Assembly (NCBI GenBank): GCA_015709575.1
Contig: CP054190.1
Coordinates: 3,823,420-3,887,419, forward strand
Source: Planctomycetia bacterium
Lineage (GTDB): Bacteria; Planctomycetota; Phycisphaerae; UBA1845; Fen-1342
Length of the DNA: 64,000 bases
Reading direction: 5' to 3'
Under the pieces are notes generated by a model. That model saw only the letters and a list, made by a program, of their open reading frames with translations, searched no databases and had not been told where the DNA came from. Shown in pieces: positions 8,551 through 17,747 of the stretch. The position numbers and the translations under genes were made by a program. Within the stretch, counting starts at the first letter, position 1. Each line of letters starts with the position of its first letter.

Positions 8551-11500
8551 TTACGGGCAGCTCGAACCGATACCGCCCGGCGTACCGCCCAGCAGGATGC
8601 AACCGGCCGGACGGATGTCCGCGCACAGGCCGCCTCCCAGGTCGCACGCCTGAGCCACGCAGTGCGGGCAGGGGTCGCCCGGCGCCGGGGTGTTGACGAT
8701 GCAATCAACGAACGGATCGATGTCGAAGTTATTGAAGACACCGTCGCAGTTGATGTCGCCCCAGCAACGACGCTTGGCCCAGCAATCCTCGGTGCCGCCC
8801 AGGCCCAGGTACGCCGCCGACGCCGTCGGCGGAACGTCCGGACCCGTCGCACCGGTCGGACCATCCACGATACCGGCCACGAAGTAGTCGATATCGAAGT
8901 TGTTGACCGAGCCGTCGCAGTTGGCGTCGCCGGTGAGCACGTCGATGCACGGATCCGGCGGGATGCAGACCGCCGCCAGAGGCGTGATCAGGAGCTTCCA
9001 GCGCAGCAGCACGCCCGTATCCGCACCCGCGTCGTCGTCGATCGCCAGCGTCCAGGCGCCATTGGCGTTCTGGCCGTCGAAGGCGCTCAACAGACCGCCG
9101 CCGGCGGTGCTCGGAGCGTACGAACCCAGCGTCGGCGTGCCGCACACGACCGCGCCGGCCTCATCATCGGCCGTCACGTTCATGTTGTCGTTGCCGACGC
9201 ACGCGTCCTGCCACAGGAACATGCTCGTCGCGTTGTGCGACAGGCGGATGTCCAGATCGGCCAGGAACGTGTGGTTGATCTCAAGCTCGACGTCCACGTC
9301 CGCGATGCCGTAGTTCTCCGGCACGTTGATGACGTCGACCGTCGGGAACGCGCCGATCGGGCTGTCCGGAATGACCGCGTTCGGTGACGACTCATAGCCG
9401 CGCACCGCCGCCGTCAGACCGCACGCGCCGCCGACGAACGACCCGCCCAGCGACGAGCAGGTGCCCGGCAGCGTGAACAGGCACAGATCATCCGGCAGGC
9501 AGCACGCGCCCGGAGCCGGGCACACGTTCGGATCGCAATCCGTACCCGGACCCTGCGATTCACCGCCCGCCGCCGCGCACAGCGACACGAGCAGATCCTG
9601 GCACGAACCGTCGAGGAAGCAGCAGGCCTCCGGCTGCGGGCACGGATTCGGCGTGCAGCTCGAACCGGCGCCCTGGCTGACACCGCCCGCGGCGGCGCAG
9701 TCCGGACCGGTCAGCAGCTGGCACGAGCCGTCCGTGAAGCAGCAGGCCGGCAGCGGGCAACTGACATCGTCGCAGCTGATGCCATCACCCTGATACGTGC
9801 CGCCCGCGTCAAGGCAGTCATCTTCGAACACTTCCACGCAGACGCCGTTCGGCAGGCAGCAGGCGCCTTCCAGGTTGCACGACGACAGCAGCGTCGCGAT
9901 CACCGACCAGCTGTTCAGCGTGCCGGTGTCGGCCCCGGCCTGATCCTCCAGGCTCAGGACCCAGTTGCCGTTGACGTCCATGCCGTCATAGGCGCTGAGA
10001 ACCTGGCCGGCCGTCGCGCTGTTCGGGTTGTACGAACCCAGCGTCGGCGAACCGCACACCAACGCGCCGGCCTCATCGTCGGCCGTCACGTTCATGTTGT
10101 CGTTGCCGCCGCAGTCACGGCTCCACAGGATCACGTTCGTGGCGTTGTGCGACACGAAAATGTCCAGGTCGCCCAGGAACGTGTGCGTGATCGTCATCGC
10201 GATGTCCACGTCCAGGATCGTGCCGGTGTCGAGCACCGTGATGGTGTCCGTCACCGCCGCCGCCGGGCTGTCCGGAATCGCCAGGTTCGGGTTGGACGTG
10301 TAGGTGCGCAGACCGCCCGGAGTCGGGCACGGGCCGCCGAGGAACGTGCCGCCGAGATCGACGCACGCGGCCTCGATCACCTGGATGCACGCATTGTCCG
10401 GCGGCAGGCAGCAGGCGCCCACCGGCGGGCAGTTCGCCGCTTCCGTCGCACAATCCGAGCCGACGCCGCGCGACAGGCCGTCGCAGAACAGCGGCGAAAT
10501 GTCGGCGCAACCGCCGGCCGCGAGGCAGCAGGCCTCGACCGCCGGGCAGTCACCCGCACCGCAGCTCGTGCCGGCGCCGCGCGAGATGCCGCCGCCGGCC
10601 GCACAGATGGCCGGGATCACATCCGAGCAGCTGCCGTCAATGAAGCAGCAGGCCTGCGGAGGCGGGCAGACGTTCGGCGTGCAGTTCGAGCCGGCGCCCT
10701 GGTTGATGCCCGGGGCCACGCACGCGAACGGCGCGAGCTCAAGGCACGATCCATCCGGATAGCAGCAGGCTTCCGTACCCGGGCAGATCGCGGACATGCA
10801 GTCCGATCCGGCGCCCTGGCTCAGACCGCCAGGCAGCGCACAGTCGGACGGGCACCGATCCTCACAGGTGCCGTCCGGCAGGCAGCAAGCCACCGTCGGG
10901 CACTCTTCGATCGTCAGCTCATACGCCGCGAAGTTCGGCGCCGGGAACGTGTCGATCATCAGGTAGTAGCTGCCCGGCGCGAGCGACACATTCGTCATCG
11001 TGTCGACCGTCGCCGAGGTGATCGCCAGGCGGATGCAGTCACCCGCCAGAGCGCCCAGCGGGCAGGTGTCGTCAAGACCCATGCCCAGCCACATCGAGCC
11101 GCCCGCCACGCCGCCGTTCAGCGTGATGTTCACGCAGATCGGGTCGGAGACGACCAGCTCGTAGATGATGTCTTCGCCGCCGTCATACGAACCCATGCAG
11201 GTCGTCGAGTACTCATTGACCTTGCCCTGCGTGGTGTTCAGATCGACATAGGGCAGCGCGCCCGGAATGTCGACTTCGATCGGGTTGTTGCAGTTCTGGC
11301 CGGGGTTGGTGTCCGGGCAGACCGCCGTGAGGCAGTCCGAGCCGGTGCCCTGCGGCGCGCCGCCCGCCGCCGTGCAGGCAGCCGGGAGAGCGGTGAAGCA
11401 ACTGGTATCGCCGCGGCAGCAGGCCTCAGGCTGCGGGCAGGGGTTCGGGTCGCAGTTCGAGCCAAGTCCCTGGGCGATGCCGGTGCAGAAGCCCGGCGCG

Positions 11501-12540
11501 ATGTCCGTGCACGAGCCATCCGGGAAGCAGCACGCCTCCGGCTCCGGGCACGGATTCGGATCGCAAACGCTGCCCTGGCCGGCGCTCAGGCCGCCCGCTG
11601 CGGCGCACGCCGATGCGAGCAGGTCCTGGCAGGAACCGTCGCCGAAGCAGCAGGCGACCGGCGGATCCGCAACCGTGAACGAGATGAAGACCACGTCGAA
11701 CGCGCCGACCTTCGTAGCCGCCACGTCCTGGTTGCCCGTCGAATCCGTGAAGCGCATGGCGACGTTGAGATTCGTCGTCGTGCTCGAGTTCACGATCACG
11801 TTCGGGAAGTCCATCACCGCGCCCGACAGGAACGTCTCGCCCGTCGCGGCCGGCTGGTTGTTCGCGAAGTTGAAGTTCGAGATCGCCAGCAGGTAGCTGC
11901 CTGGCGTCATCGTGCGCGTGATCGTGTTCGGATCGTCGTTGCCAAAGTTCGCGATCGCGTCGTAGTTCGAGTCATACACCCAGAAGTCGGTGTCGGTCGT
12001 GTGACCCGCGCGCGAAATCGTGATCGTGCCCGGCAGCAGGTTGGTCGGACCCGCGATCACCGCCACCGTCGTGGTGCTCAGGTCGTACTGGTAGCGGGCC
12101 GTCGTCGCGGTCGTACCCGCTACGCGGAAGTACAGCTCCTCCTCCTTGCCGAAGCCGTACCACTGCACGAGTTCGGGAGTCAGAGCGCCCGTCTGGATCG
12201 TCGTGTCGGTCGCCCCGATCACGCCGCCGGACTGATTCAGACCGCGGATCGTCGGCGTCAGCGTCGCGCTGCCGGCCGTCTGCGTCAGGCGATGACGATA
12301 GACATCCAGCGCCGCCGCCGTGGTCTTCACGCGGAAATAGTCCAGCGAAGCCAGCCCGCTGGCCGTGCCCGTGCCGGTCGTCGTGCCGCTCACGCTGTCG
12401 CCCGCGGCCAGCGTCACCGCGTTCGCCGCGGCCTTCGTGTTGTTGTCTTCCACCTCAGGATTGTCGACGGCCAACGCCGTCGAGGCTGTAGCAAGGCACA
12501 GAATTGTGCCGCTACACAACGCCAGGAACTTATCCCGCAT
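8551..12540 (-). CDS. Giant secreted protein: cysteine modules, two P-domains, dockerin-like module
   Basis: A 1329-residue exported protein of unknown function. ATG 12540 is chosen because AAGGAG precedes it and the protein then opens with a clear signal peptide (MRDKFLALCSGTILCLA...STALA). In order it has: a domain resembling prepeptidase C-terminal folds (about 12450-11670); three cysteine modules of the form ACCFxDGSC...GGxxxGxGSxCxxNxCP (about 11660-11290); a second beta-rich PPC-like domain with APGSYYLMID (about 11290-10905); five modules (10900-10310); a proprotein-convertase-type P-domain (10310-9890); four modules (9885-9400); a second P-domain (9400-8950); a dockerin-like pair of calcium loops, GDANCDGSVNNFDID and GDINCDGVFNNFDID (8935-8690); and a last cysteine module. 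It is probably held on or outside the cell surface; this is inference. Confidence 0.88.
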   Translation of the reverse strand: MRDKFLALCSGTILCLATASTALAVDNPEVEDNNTKAAANAVTLAAGDSVSGTTTGTGTASGLASLDYFRVKTTAAALDVYRHRLTQTAGSATLTPTIRGLNQSGGVIGATDTTIQTGALTPELVQWYGFGKEEELYFRVAGTTATTARYQYDLSTTTVAVIAGPTNLLPGTITISRAGHTTDTDFWVYDSNYDAIANFGNDDPNTITRTMTPGSYLLAISNFNFANNQPAATGETFLSGAVMDFPNVIVNSSTTTNLNVAMRFTDSTGNQDVAATKVGAFDVVFISFTVADPPVACCFGDGSCQDLLASACAAAGGLSAGQGSVCDPNPCPEPEACCFPDGSCTDIAPGFCTGIAQGLGSNCDPNPCPQPEACCRGDTSCFTALPAACTAAGGAPQGTGSDCLTAVCPDTNPGQNCNNPIEVDIPGALPYVDLNTTQGKVNEYSTTCMGSYDGGEDIIYELVVSDPICVNITLNGGVAGGSMWLGMGLDDTCPLGALAGDCIRLAITSATVDTMTNVSLAPGSYYLMIDTFPAPNFAAYELTIEECPTVACCLPDGTCEDRCPSDCALPGGLSQGAGSDCMSAICPGTEACCYPDGSCLELAPFACVAPGINQGAGSNCTPNVCPPPQACCFIDGSCSDVIPAICAAGGGISRGAGTSCGAGDCPAVEACCLAAGGCADISPLFCDGLSRGVGSDCATEAANCPPVGACCLPPDNACIQVIEAACVDLGGTFLGGPCPTPGGLRTYTSNPNLAIPDSPAAAVTDTITVLDTGTILDVDIAMTITHTFLGDLDIFVSHNATNVILWSRDCGGNDNMNVTADDEAGALVCGSPTLGSYNPNSATAGQVLSAYDGMDVNGNWVLSLEDQAGADTGTLNSWSVIATLLSSCNLEGACCLPNGVCVEVFEDDCLDAGGTYQGDGISCDDVSCPLPACCFTDGSCQLLTGPDCAAAGGVSQGAGSSCTPNPCPQPEACCFLDGSCQDLLVSLCAAAGGESQGPGTDCDPNVCPAPGACCLPDDLCLFTLPGTCSSLGGSFVGGACGLTAAVRGYESSPNAVIPDSPIGAFPTVDVINVPENYGIADVDVELEINHTFLADLDIRLSHNATSMFLWQDACVGNDNMNVTADDEAGAVVCGTPTLGSYAPSTAGGGLLSAFDGQNANGAWTLAIDDDAGADTGVLLRWKLLITPLAAVCIPPDPCIDVLTGDANCDGSVNNFDIDYFVAGIVDGPTGATGPDVPPTASAAYLGLGGTEDCWAKRRCWGDINCDGVFNNFDIDPFVDCIVNTPAPGDPCPHCVAQACDLGGGLCADIRPAGCILLGGTPGGIGSSCP
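9400..11661 (-). repeat. Twelve degenerate cysteine-rich protein modules in three blocks
   Basis: Within the giant secreted protein, about twelve copies of a module of roughly 38-40 residues occur in blocks of three (11661-11290), five (10905-10310) and four (9885-9400); a thirteenth degenerate copy ends the protein. The pattern is (E/G)ACCFxDGSC, 8-9 residues, C, GGxSxGxGSxC, 4-5 residues, CP. Six cysteines per full module suggest disulfide-closed units. Copies differ clearly in sequence, so this is an old amplification and not a recent DNA repeat. Two blocks end with a variant copy that leads directly into a P-domain. Confidence 0.85.
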
Positions 12541-13032
12541 GCTGCGCTCCTTATCAAGTGCGACCGGCCAGGCTTCAGTCGTGTTGCCCGAGTTCGGCCA
12601 CTGCGCTATACGGCGCCTGAGTACCACCCCAGACGCGCTCCGATCGAGAACGAAACAAGCGCATCACAGGCACACGCCCGCGGCGCTCCGTACTGAATTC
12701 CGCAGCAACGCCCTCCACGGCGGGCCGCGGCTGATTTTTCGATTCCACGCCGCGCAGAACTGCTGCGCGCGGCGAACCGACCTGCAAACCGGATAGGGTG
12801 CTCCTGTCCCTGCCCGCGCGAGCCCGGCGGCGTCGGATCAGCCCGCCTGGTTCACGCACACCTCACGCACGGCTCATATTACCGACCGCCGTGAGTCATC
12901 CGCAAGCAAAAAATGGCCCCGCGACATTCGCGCGCCGCCAATGCTAGGCCCGCTGGGACGCCCATTTCCTGCTCGAATGCACACGCCGGCTGACTTGCTA
13001 CAAATATAGTCCTATAACTCGATTGCGCGACG
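12541..13032. other. Gap between the two cysteine-module genes
   Basis: 492 bases without a convincing gene. The half nearer 13033 holds the terminator at 12907-12940. The half nearer 12540 must carry the promoter of the giant gene, but I see no convincing -35/-10 pair; a TATAGC lies at about 12607-12612 on the minus strand without a good -35. The AAGGAG ribosome site of the giant gene is at about 12547-12552. Confidence 0.5.
12907..12940 (-). terminator. Intrinsic terminator of the smaller cysteine-module gene
   Basis: On the minus strand TGGC and GCCA (ends of 914-940) pair around an inner CGCGA/TCGCG stem with an ATG loop, followed by six T. It lies about 95 bases after the stop codon at 13033. 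The stem has an internal loop, so it is weaker than the one at 8463. Confidence 0.55.
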
Positions 13033-14937
13033 CTACTCGCAACCCGCCGGGCAGGGGCCGCCGATCCAATGCCCCGAAATCAGCAGGCAGCCGGCTGCTC
13101 GCAACTCAGCACAACCCGAGCCGACACAACAAGCTCCGATAAACTCTGAACAACCCACGCCCATTGGTGGGGGTGACAAGATGCACCCTACCAGAGGATC
13201 AATGTCGAAGTTGTTCAGCTTGCCGTCCCCGTTCAGATCGCCCCAGCAGCGCCGCAACTCCCAGCAGGATTGCGAAGCGCCAAGCAACAGGTAATCAAGC
13301 GGGGCCGGTGTGGCATCCGGCGGCGGCGGCTGCAAAACCCCCTGCACGAACGGATCAATGTCGAAGTTGTTGACTGCTCCATCACAATTCGCGTCACCGG
13401 CCAGCACCGACGCGCACGGATCCGCCGGTGGGCAGAACGCCTGGCCGCAATCCTGCGACTGTACCTGACCACCCGTAACCGCGCACGTTTCTATCGGCAA
13501 ATCGGCGCAAGACCCGTCCGCGAAACAGCATCCGGTCAGCGGCATAACACATGGCGAGGGCACACACCCCTGTCCGATTGCCCCGGACACCCCGCCCGCC
13601 ACCTCGCACTCAAAGCCCCGCAACTCGTTGCACCCGCCGCCCTCGAAACAACAGGCCCGTAGCGCGCATGTCTCCGGCGTACACGGCGATTCCGACGGCG
13701 GCTGAACGCCGCCCGTCTGCATGCACGCCGTCGGAGTGAGCAAGAGGCAGTCACTCGCCGTGCAGCACGGCGACGGTGCTTCGCAGGCTCCCGGCCCGCA
13801 AGCCGAACCGGGGCCGAGCGACAACCCGGAGCAGAACAGCGGCGAGACCACGATGCAGGTGGTTGTGTCCAGGCAGCAGGCTTCCACGTCCGGGCAACCG
13901 GCAATGCCGCAGCTACTGCCGTCACCCAGCGAAACTCCGCCCAGCCCCGCGCACACGGAGGGCGGCTGGAGCAGGCAGGATCCGTCGGCGAAACAGCAGG
14001 CGGGCGGCGGCGGGTTCACAATGAAGCGCGCCCAATACATGTCATAAGAGGACGCGACGGAAGCCGTCACATTGCGGGATCCGGTCGCATCGATCAGCCC
14101 GAAGTCCAGGTCCTGCGCCGCTCCTGACAGGCTGGTGCGCACCAGCGCGTCAGGAAAATCGAGCCGCGGGCCGACGGTGCTGCGGTCAAGATTTTCCGGC
14201 GGGTTCGGCGGCGCATTGCCAGTGGCCTGAAAAATCGCCGTGTTGAAGGTGGAGACAGCGATGTAGTACGTCCCGGGCGCGAGCGTGACGTCGATCCGCG
14301 ATTGCAGCGAGGTCATCGACGTCGGATCGTCGTCGTTCCATCGCAGCAGCGTGAAGTTCTGGTCGAACAGAAACAACTCAGTGTCGACCACGGTGCGGCC
14401 CACCGTCGTAATCGTGATCGGCCCCGCTTGCGCCGGCGGAGACACCAGCACCGGGGTAATCGACGTCACGCTATGCGTCGCGACGTAGGGCAGCGTGGTA
14501 ATGACCGACCCGCTCACCCGGTAGTACACGATCTCCCCGCGACCGAATCCGAACCAGCGGTTGAACCGCGGCGGCATCGTGGCGGCGGATGAGCTTTGCA
14601 CGAGCGTCGTGTCCGATGGGGATCCATCCGGTGGCACGCCCAGGATCGAACCCGTGTGCCCCGGCGGACCGCTGGTCGTGAGCGTCAGATCGTGTCGGTA
14701 GACCCCGAGCGGCCGCGGGCAGGTCTGGATCCGGAATGTGTCTGCCGAGTCCGGCCCGGAACCCGTCAGCACCGACCCGATCGACAGCCCGGTGATTGTG
14801 GCACCGGCGTCGATACAGACGGCAGGCGTTGCGGCCGTTTTTAACTCGTTCGGCTCAATCTCGACGAACTGCCCCCACGCCGCGGCGGATAGGCCGAGAC
14901 ACAGCAGGAGCGCGAAATTCTGGCGCTTCGCCGGCAG
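13033..14937 (-). CDS. Secreted cysteine-module/dockerin-like protein (paralogue of the 8551 gene), non-ATG start
   Basis: Exported protein of about 634 residues, function unknown. The N-terminal beta domain aligns with that of the neighbouring giant protein (WFGFGRGEIVYYRV against WYGFGKEEELYFRV). Five or six ACCFxDGSC-type modules follow (about 14000-13430), then the dockerin-like loops GDANCDGAVNNFDIDPFV and GDLNGDGKLNNFDIDPLV and a last cysteine module. The first conventional start in frame, GTG 14772, lies inside the conserved domain. The frame stays open to 15045 and encodes a signal peptide, PAKRQNFALLLCLGLSAAAWG, then VEIEPNELKTA, matching VDNPEVEDNNTKAA in the paralogue. The likeliest start is CTG 14937, nine bases after GAGG. 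An ATG at 14972 is in another frame and would need a one-base shift. Confidence 0.8.
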   Translation of the reverse strand: MPAKRQNFALLLCLGLSAAAWGQFVEIEPNELKTAATPAVCIDAGATITGLSIGSVLTGSGPDSADTFRIQTCPRPLGVYRHDLTLTTSGPPGHTGSILGVPPDGSPSDTTLVQSSSAATMPPRFNRWFGFGRGEIVYYRVSGSVITTLPYVATHSVTSITPVLVSPPAQAGPITITTVGRTVVDTELFLFDQNFTLLRWNDDDPTSMTSLQSRIDVTLAPGTYYIAVSTFNTAIFQATGNAPPNPPENLDRSTVGPRLDFPDALVRTSLSGAAQDLDFGLIDATGSRNVTASVASSYDMYWARFIVNPPPPACCFADGSCLLQPPSVCAGLGGVSLGDGSSCGIAGCPDVEACCLDTTTCIVVSPLFCSGLSLGPGSACGPGACEAPSPCCTASDCLLLTPTACMQTGGVQPPSESPCTPETCALRACCFEGGGCNELRGFECEVAGGVSGAIGQGCVPSPCVMPLTGCCFADGSCADLPIETCAVTGGQVQSQDCGQAFCPPADPCASVLAGDANCDGAVNNFDIDPFVQGVLQPPPPDATPAPLDYLLLGASQSCWELRRCWGDLNGDGKLNNFDIDPLVGCILSPPPMGVGCSEFIGACCVGSGCAELRAAGCLLISGHWIGGPCPAGCE

Positions 14938-15182
14938 GAGCAGGTTCCTCTTCTTTCGCCCGGTTGGGTCATTGGACCGTTCGGCCTTGCCGTCGCACCA
15001 CGACCCGGGGGCTATTGTAAGTGAAACGCCTGTTGGAACCTTGTGTTACCGATGAATCCGGCGTGAAACTTCCACTTCCGACACCGGCTTGCTTTCAACG
15101 CACATGGCCTTCCGAAACCGTTTTTTTGGCCTGCTAATGGGCCTCATCACGTGAGGCCGTGCAAAAGCCCGCTCTCACGGCC

Positions 15183-15211
15183 TTGACAATTCCGCGGTTG
15201 TTGCAGACACT
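15183..15211 (+). promoter_or_regulatory. Candidate feoAB promoter
   Basis: A perfect -35 hexamer TTGACA (15183-15188), a 17-base spacer and a weak -10, GACACT (15206-15211). Transcription would start near 15218, inside the palindrome at 15212-15231 and about 70 bases before the feoA ATG. Confidence 0.4.
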
Positions 15212-15231
15212 TTGATTGAGGAATCAATCAA
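15212..15231 (+). promoter_or_regulatory. Perfect palindromic operator candidate before feoA
   Basis: TTGATTGAGGAATCAATCAA: two perfect 8-base half-sites (TTGATTGA and TCAATCAA) around GGAA. It overlaps the predicted transcription start of feoAB, where a repressor would block the polymerase. It does not match the classic Fur or DtxR consensus closely, so the regulator is unknown; an iron-responsive repressor is the natural guess. Confidence 0.5.
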
Positions 15232-15290
15232 CTGTCTGGCGCGTCCGCCCGTTGACGAAGCTCACGGCGAACGGCTGGAGGATCGTGCCG

Positions 15291-15515
15291 ATGTCCCTCG
15301 CTCGAACGCCCGTACTGACGACCGTCCGAGTCTCCGCCGTCCGAGGCGCGGGCTCGACCTCGACGCGCCTGATGGAAATGGGCGTGATCGAAGGCGCTGA
15401 GGTGTGCGTGCTGGGCCGCGCGCCGCTGGGCGATCCAATGCACGTCCGCCTGGGCGACTGGGAGCTGTCGCTGCGCGCCTGCGATGCGGAACTGGTCGAT
15501 GTGCGTCCCGCCTAG
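15291..15515 (+). CDS. feoA: FeoA-domain protein
   Basis: Small cytoplasmic SH3-like protein that supports the ferrous iron transporter FeoB. ATG 15291 is chosen because GGAGG lies nine bases upstream; it gives 74 residues, the usual FeoA size. The extension from 15216 overlaps the palindrome and does not look like FeoA. Family features are TRLMEMGVIEGAEVCVLGRAPLGDP and, at the end, LSLRACDAELVDV. feoB starts 27 bases after its stop, forming a feoAB operon. Confidence 0.92.
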   Translation: MSLARTPVLTTVRVSAVRGAGSTSTRLMEMGVIEGAEVCVLGRAPLGDPMHVRLGDWELSLRACDAELVDVRPA

Positions 15516-15542
15516 CGCCCGCATCCCCCGTAAGCCGACGAC

Positions 15543-17702
15543 ATGAGCGCTTCACGACCTGCGCCGCCGCGCCCGTCCGTTGTGGCGCTGGTGGGCAACC
15601 CCAACGCCGGCAAGTCCACGCTATTCAACGCGCTAACGGGATATCACCGCCATTCGGCCAACTATCCCGGTGTCACAGTGGACGTCGGCCGCGGCCTGTT
15701 GCGCGGCTCGTCGCGCCCGGTCGAACTGCTGGACGTGCCCGGCACCTACTCGCTCGCCGCGGCCTCGCCGGACGAGATGCTGGTGTGCGACCTGCTCCAC
15801 GGGCGCATGACCGGCCAGGCGCCGCCCGACGCGATCGTGGCCGTGCTGGACGCATCCAATCTTCCGCGAAACCTGTATCTGCTGAGCCAGCTGCTGGAGC
15901 TGGGCCTTCCGCTGGTGGCGGCACTGAACATGTCCGACCTGGCGCAGAAGCGCGGCATCACGATTGATGCCAAGCGTCTGGCTGAGCGGCTGGGTGTCGC
16001 GGTTGTGCCGATCGTCGCCACGGATGAATCCACGCTGCCGCCGCTGGTCCGCGCGATCGAGCGCGTGCTGAGCGCTGCCGCCAGTCCGGTGCGAGCCGAT
16101 CTGCCGGAAGTGCTGCGCGCGGAGTCCCGCCGACTGTCGAACGAAGGCGGATCCGGCCTGTCCGATAGCGAGTGCCTGCGAGCGCTGCTGGATCGTGACG
16201 GCGCCACGCCGCAGCTCTTCATCCGGCGCGGTGGAAACCCGGCCTTGCTTCAGGCAGCACGCGAGCGGCTCGCCGCAGCGGAGGTGGACGGCGCACCGGC
16301 TGAAATCCGCGCTCGTTACGCCTGGATTCACAAGCTGATCGCCGAAGTCGTGCAGCGCACCGCCGTGACGCGCGGGGCGTGGTCGACCCGCGTGGATCGC
16401 TGGCTGACGCATCGCCTGTTCGGCGCCGCCTTCCTATTTGTCGTGCTGGCCGTGCTGTTTCAGAGCATCTTTGCCTGGGCGGATCCCCTGATGAGCCTGA
16501 TCGACGAACAGTTGATCGGCTCCTTCCGGCAGGTCGCACGCAGCGCCCTGGGCGACGGAATGCTCGGCAGCCTCGCGGCCGACGGCATCATCGCCGGCGT
16601 CGGCGGCGTGCTGGTGTTCCTTCCGCAGATCGTGATCCTCTTTGCGCTGATCGCCATTCTCGAGGATTGCGGATACATGGCCCGGGCCGCCTTCATGATG
16701 GATCGCCTGATGGGGCTGCTCGGGCTCTCCGGCCGGGCCTTCATCCCGCTGCTCTCCTCCTTCGCCTGCGCAGTGCCGGCCATCATGGGCACGCGCGTCA
16801 TCGCCGATCGGCGCGAGCGCTTCATCACGATCCTGCTCGCGCCTTTCATGAGTTGCTCGGCTCGCCTGCCGGTGTATGTGCTCATGATCGGCGCGTTCGT
16901 TCCGCCCGCGGAGTATCTCGGCGGGCTGGTGACGCTGCCGGGGCTGGTGATGCTCGGCATGTACGCGGTCGGGGTGCTGGTCGCGATTCCGGTGGCGTGG
17001 CTGCTGCGAAACACCGCCCTGCGCGGCGGATCGTCGGCGTTCCTGCTGGAGCTGCCGGCCTACAAGCTGCCGCGCCTGCGGGCCATCTGGCAGCGTGTGT
17101 ACTTCGCCGCCCGGGGCTTCGTCGTTCGGGCCGGCACCGTCATTTTCGCCGCCAGCGTGCTGATCTGGGCGCTCGGCTACTTTCCGCGCAGCGCCGCGGT
17201 CGAAGAAGCCGCCCGTGCCGCCGCCATGGCCGACGGCGCTGCGGCAGAGGACGCGGAGAAGCTCGTGGCCGGCGCGCTGCTGCGCGCCAGCGCGCTGGGG
17301 CGGATCGGCAGGCTCATCGAGCCGGCCGTCGCGCCGCTGGGCTGGGACTGGCGGATCGGCATCGCCGCGGTCGCCTCCTTCCCGGCCCGCGAGGTGGTCG
17401 TCGCCACGCTGGGCATCGTCTTCAATCTCGGCGACGAGGAGGACGAGGAATCCCCCGCGCTGCGCACCGCCCTGGCCGGTGCGCGCAACGAGGCCACCGG
17501 CGGGCCGCTCTTCACGCTGCCGGTGGCGCTCTCGCTGATGGTGTTCTTTGCGCTCTGCGCGCAATGTGCGAGCACGCTGGCGGTTATCGCCCGCGAGACG
17601 CGCTCGTGGATCTGGCCGGTCGTGTCGTTCGTGGGAATGACGGCCGTCGCATACGCCGCCGCATTTCTCACTGTTGTCGCGGCACGCGCGCTCGGCGCGT
17701 AG
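15543..17702 (+). CDS. feoB: Ferrous iron transport protein B
   Basis: Inner-membrane Fe(II) importer with an N-terminal GTPase, 719 residues. GTPase motifs: G1 GNPNAGKST at 18-26, G3 DVPGTYSL at 64-71, G4 NMSD at 129-132. The membrane part shows the duplicated gate region with LEDCGYMARAAFMMDRLM, the SSFACAVPAIMGTR segment with the conserved cysteine, and SCSARLPVYVLMIGAF with the second. A polar stretch (about 555-580) between later helices is longer than in some relatives. No FeoC gene follows. The next gene is convergent. Confidence 0.96.
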   Translation: MSASRPAPPRPSVVALVGNPNAGKSTLFNALTGYHRHSANYPGVTVDVGRGLLRGSSRPVELLDVPGTYSLAAASPDEMLVCDLLHGRMTGQAPPDAIVAVLDASNLPRNLYLLSQLLELGLPLVAALNMSDLAQKRGITIDAKRLAERLGVAVVPIVATDESTLPPLVRAIERVLSAAASPVRADLPEVLRAESRRLSNEGGSGLSDSECLRALLDRDGATPQLFIRRGGNPALLQAARERLAAAEVDGAPAEIRARYAWIHKLIAEVVQRTAVTRGAWSTRVDRWLTHRLFGAAFLFVVLAVLFQSIFAWADPLMSLIDEQLIGSFRQVARSALGDGMLGSLAADGIIAGVGGVLVFLPQIVILFALIAILEDCGYMARAAFMMDRLMGLLGLSGRAFIPLLSSFACAVPAIMGTRVIADRRERFITILLAPFMSCSARLPVYVLMIGAFVPPAEYLGGLVTLPGLVMLGMYAVGVLVAIPVAWLLRNTALRGGSSAFLLELPAYKLPRLRAIWQRVYFAARGFVVRAGTVIFAASVLIWALGYFPRSAAVEEAARAAAMADGAAAEDAEKLVAGALLRASALGRIGRLIEPAVAPLGWDWRIGIAAVASFPAREVVVATLGIVFNLGDEEDEESPALRTALAGARNEATGGPLFTLPVALSLMVFFALCAQCASTLAVIARETRSWIWPVVSFVGMTAVAYAAAFLTVVAARALGA

Positions 17703-17747
17703 CGCCGCGGTCACCTCCCGAACACGGTGAAACCCGGCGTCCAACGA

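Larger units (their letters stand above)
14938..15290. other. Divergent control region between the cysteine-module gene and feoA
   Basis: 353 bases. The feo promoter and palindrome (annotated separately) are on the right. On the minus strand a -10-like TACAAT lies at 15014-15019, about 75 bases before the proposed CTG start, but no good -35 goes with it. A short hairpin GGCCTCA/TGAGGCC lies at 15140-15158 and a run of T at about 15121-15127. No gene is seen here. Confidence 0.45.

Noticed and set aside
10147..12696. Long plus-strand frame (849 codons) across the cysteine-module gene
   Set aside because: Its product is almost all Arg, Ala and Val, the mirror of GC-rich codons. The minus frame has clear domains and a signal peptide.
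14770..14772. GTG 14772 as the start of the smaller cysteine-module gene
   Set aside because: It lies inside the conserved N-terminal domain and would remove the signal peptide encoded upstream.
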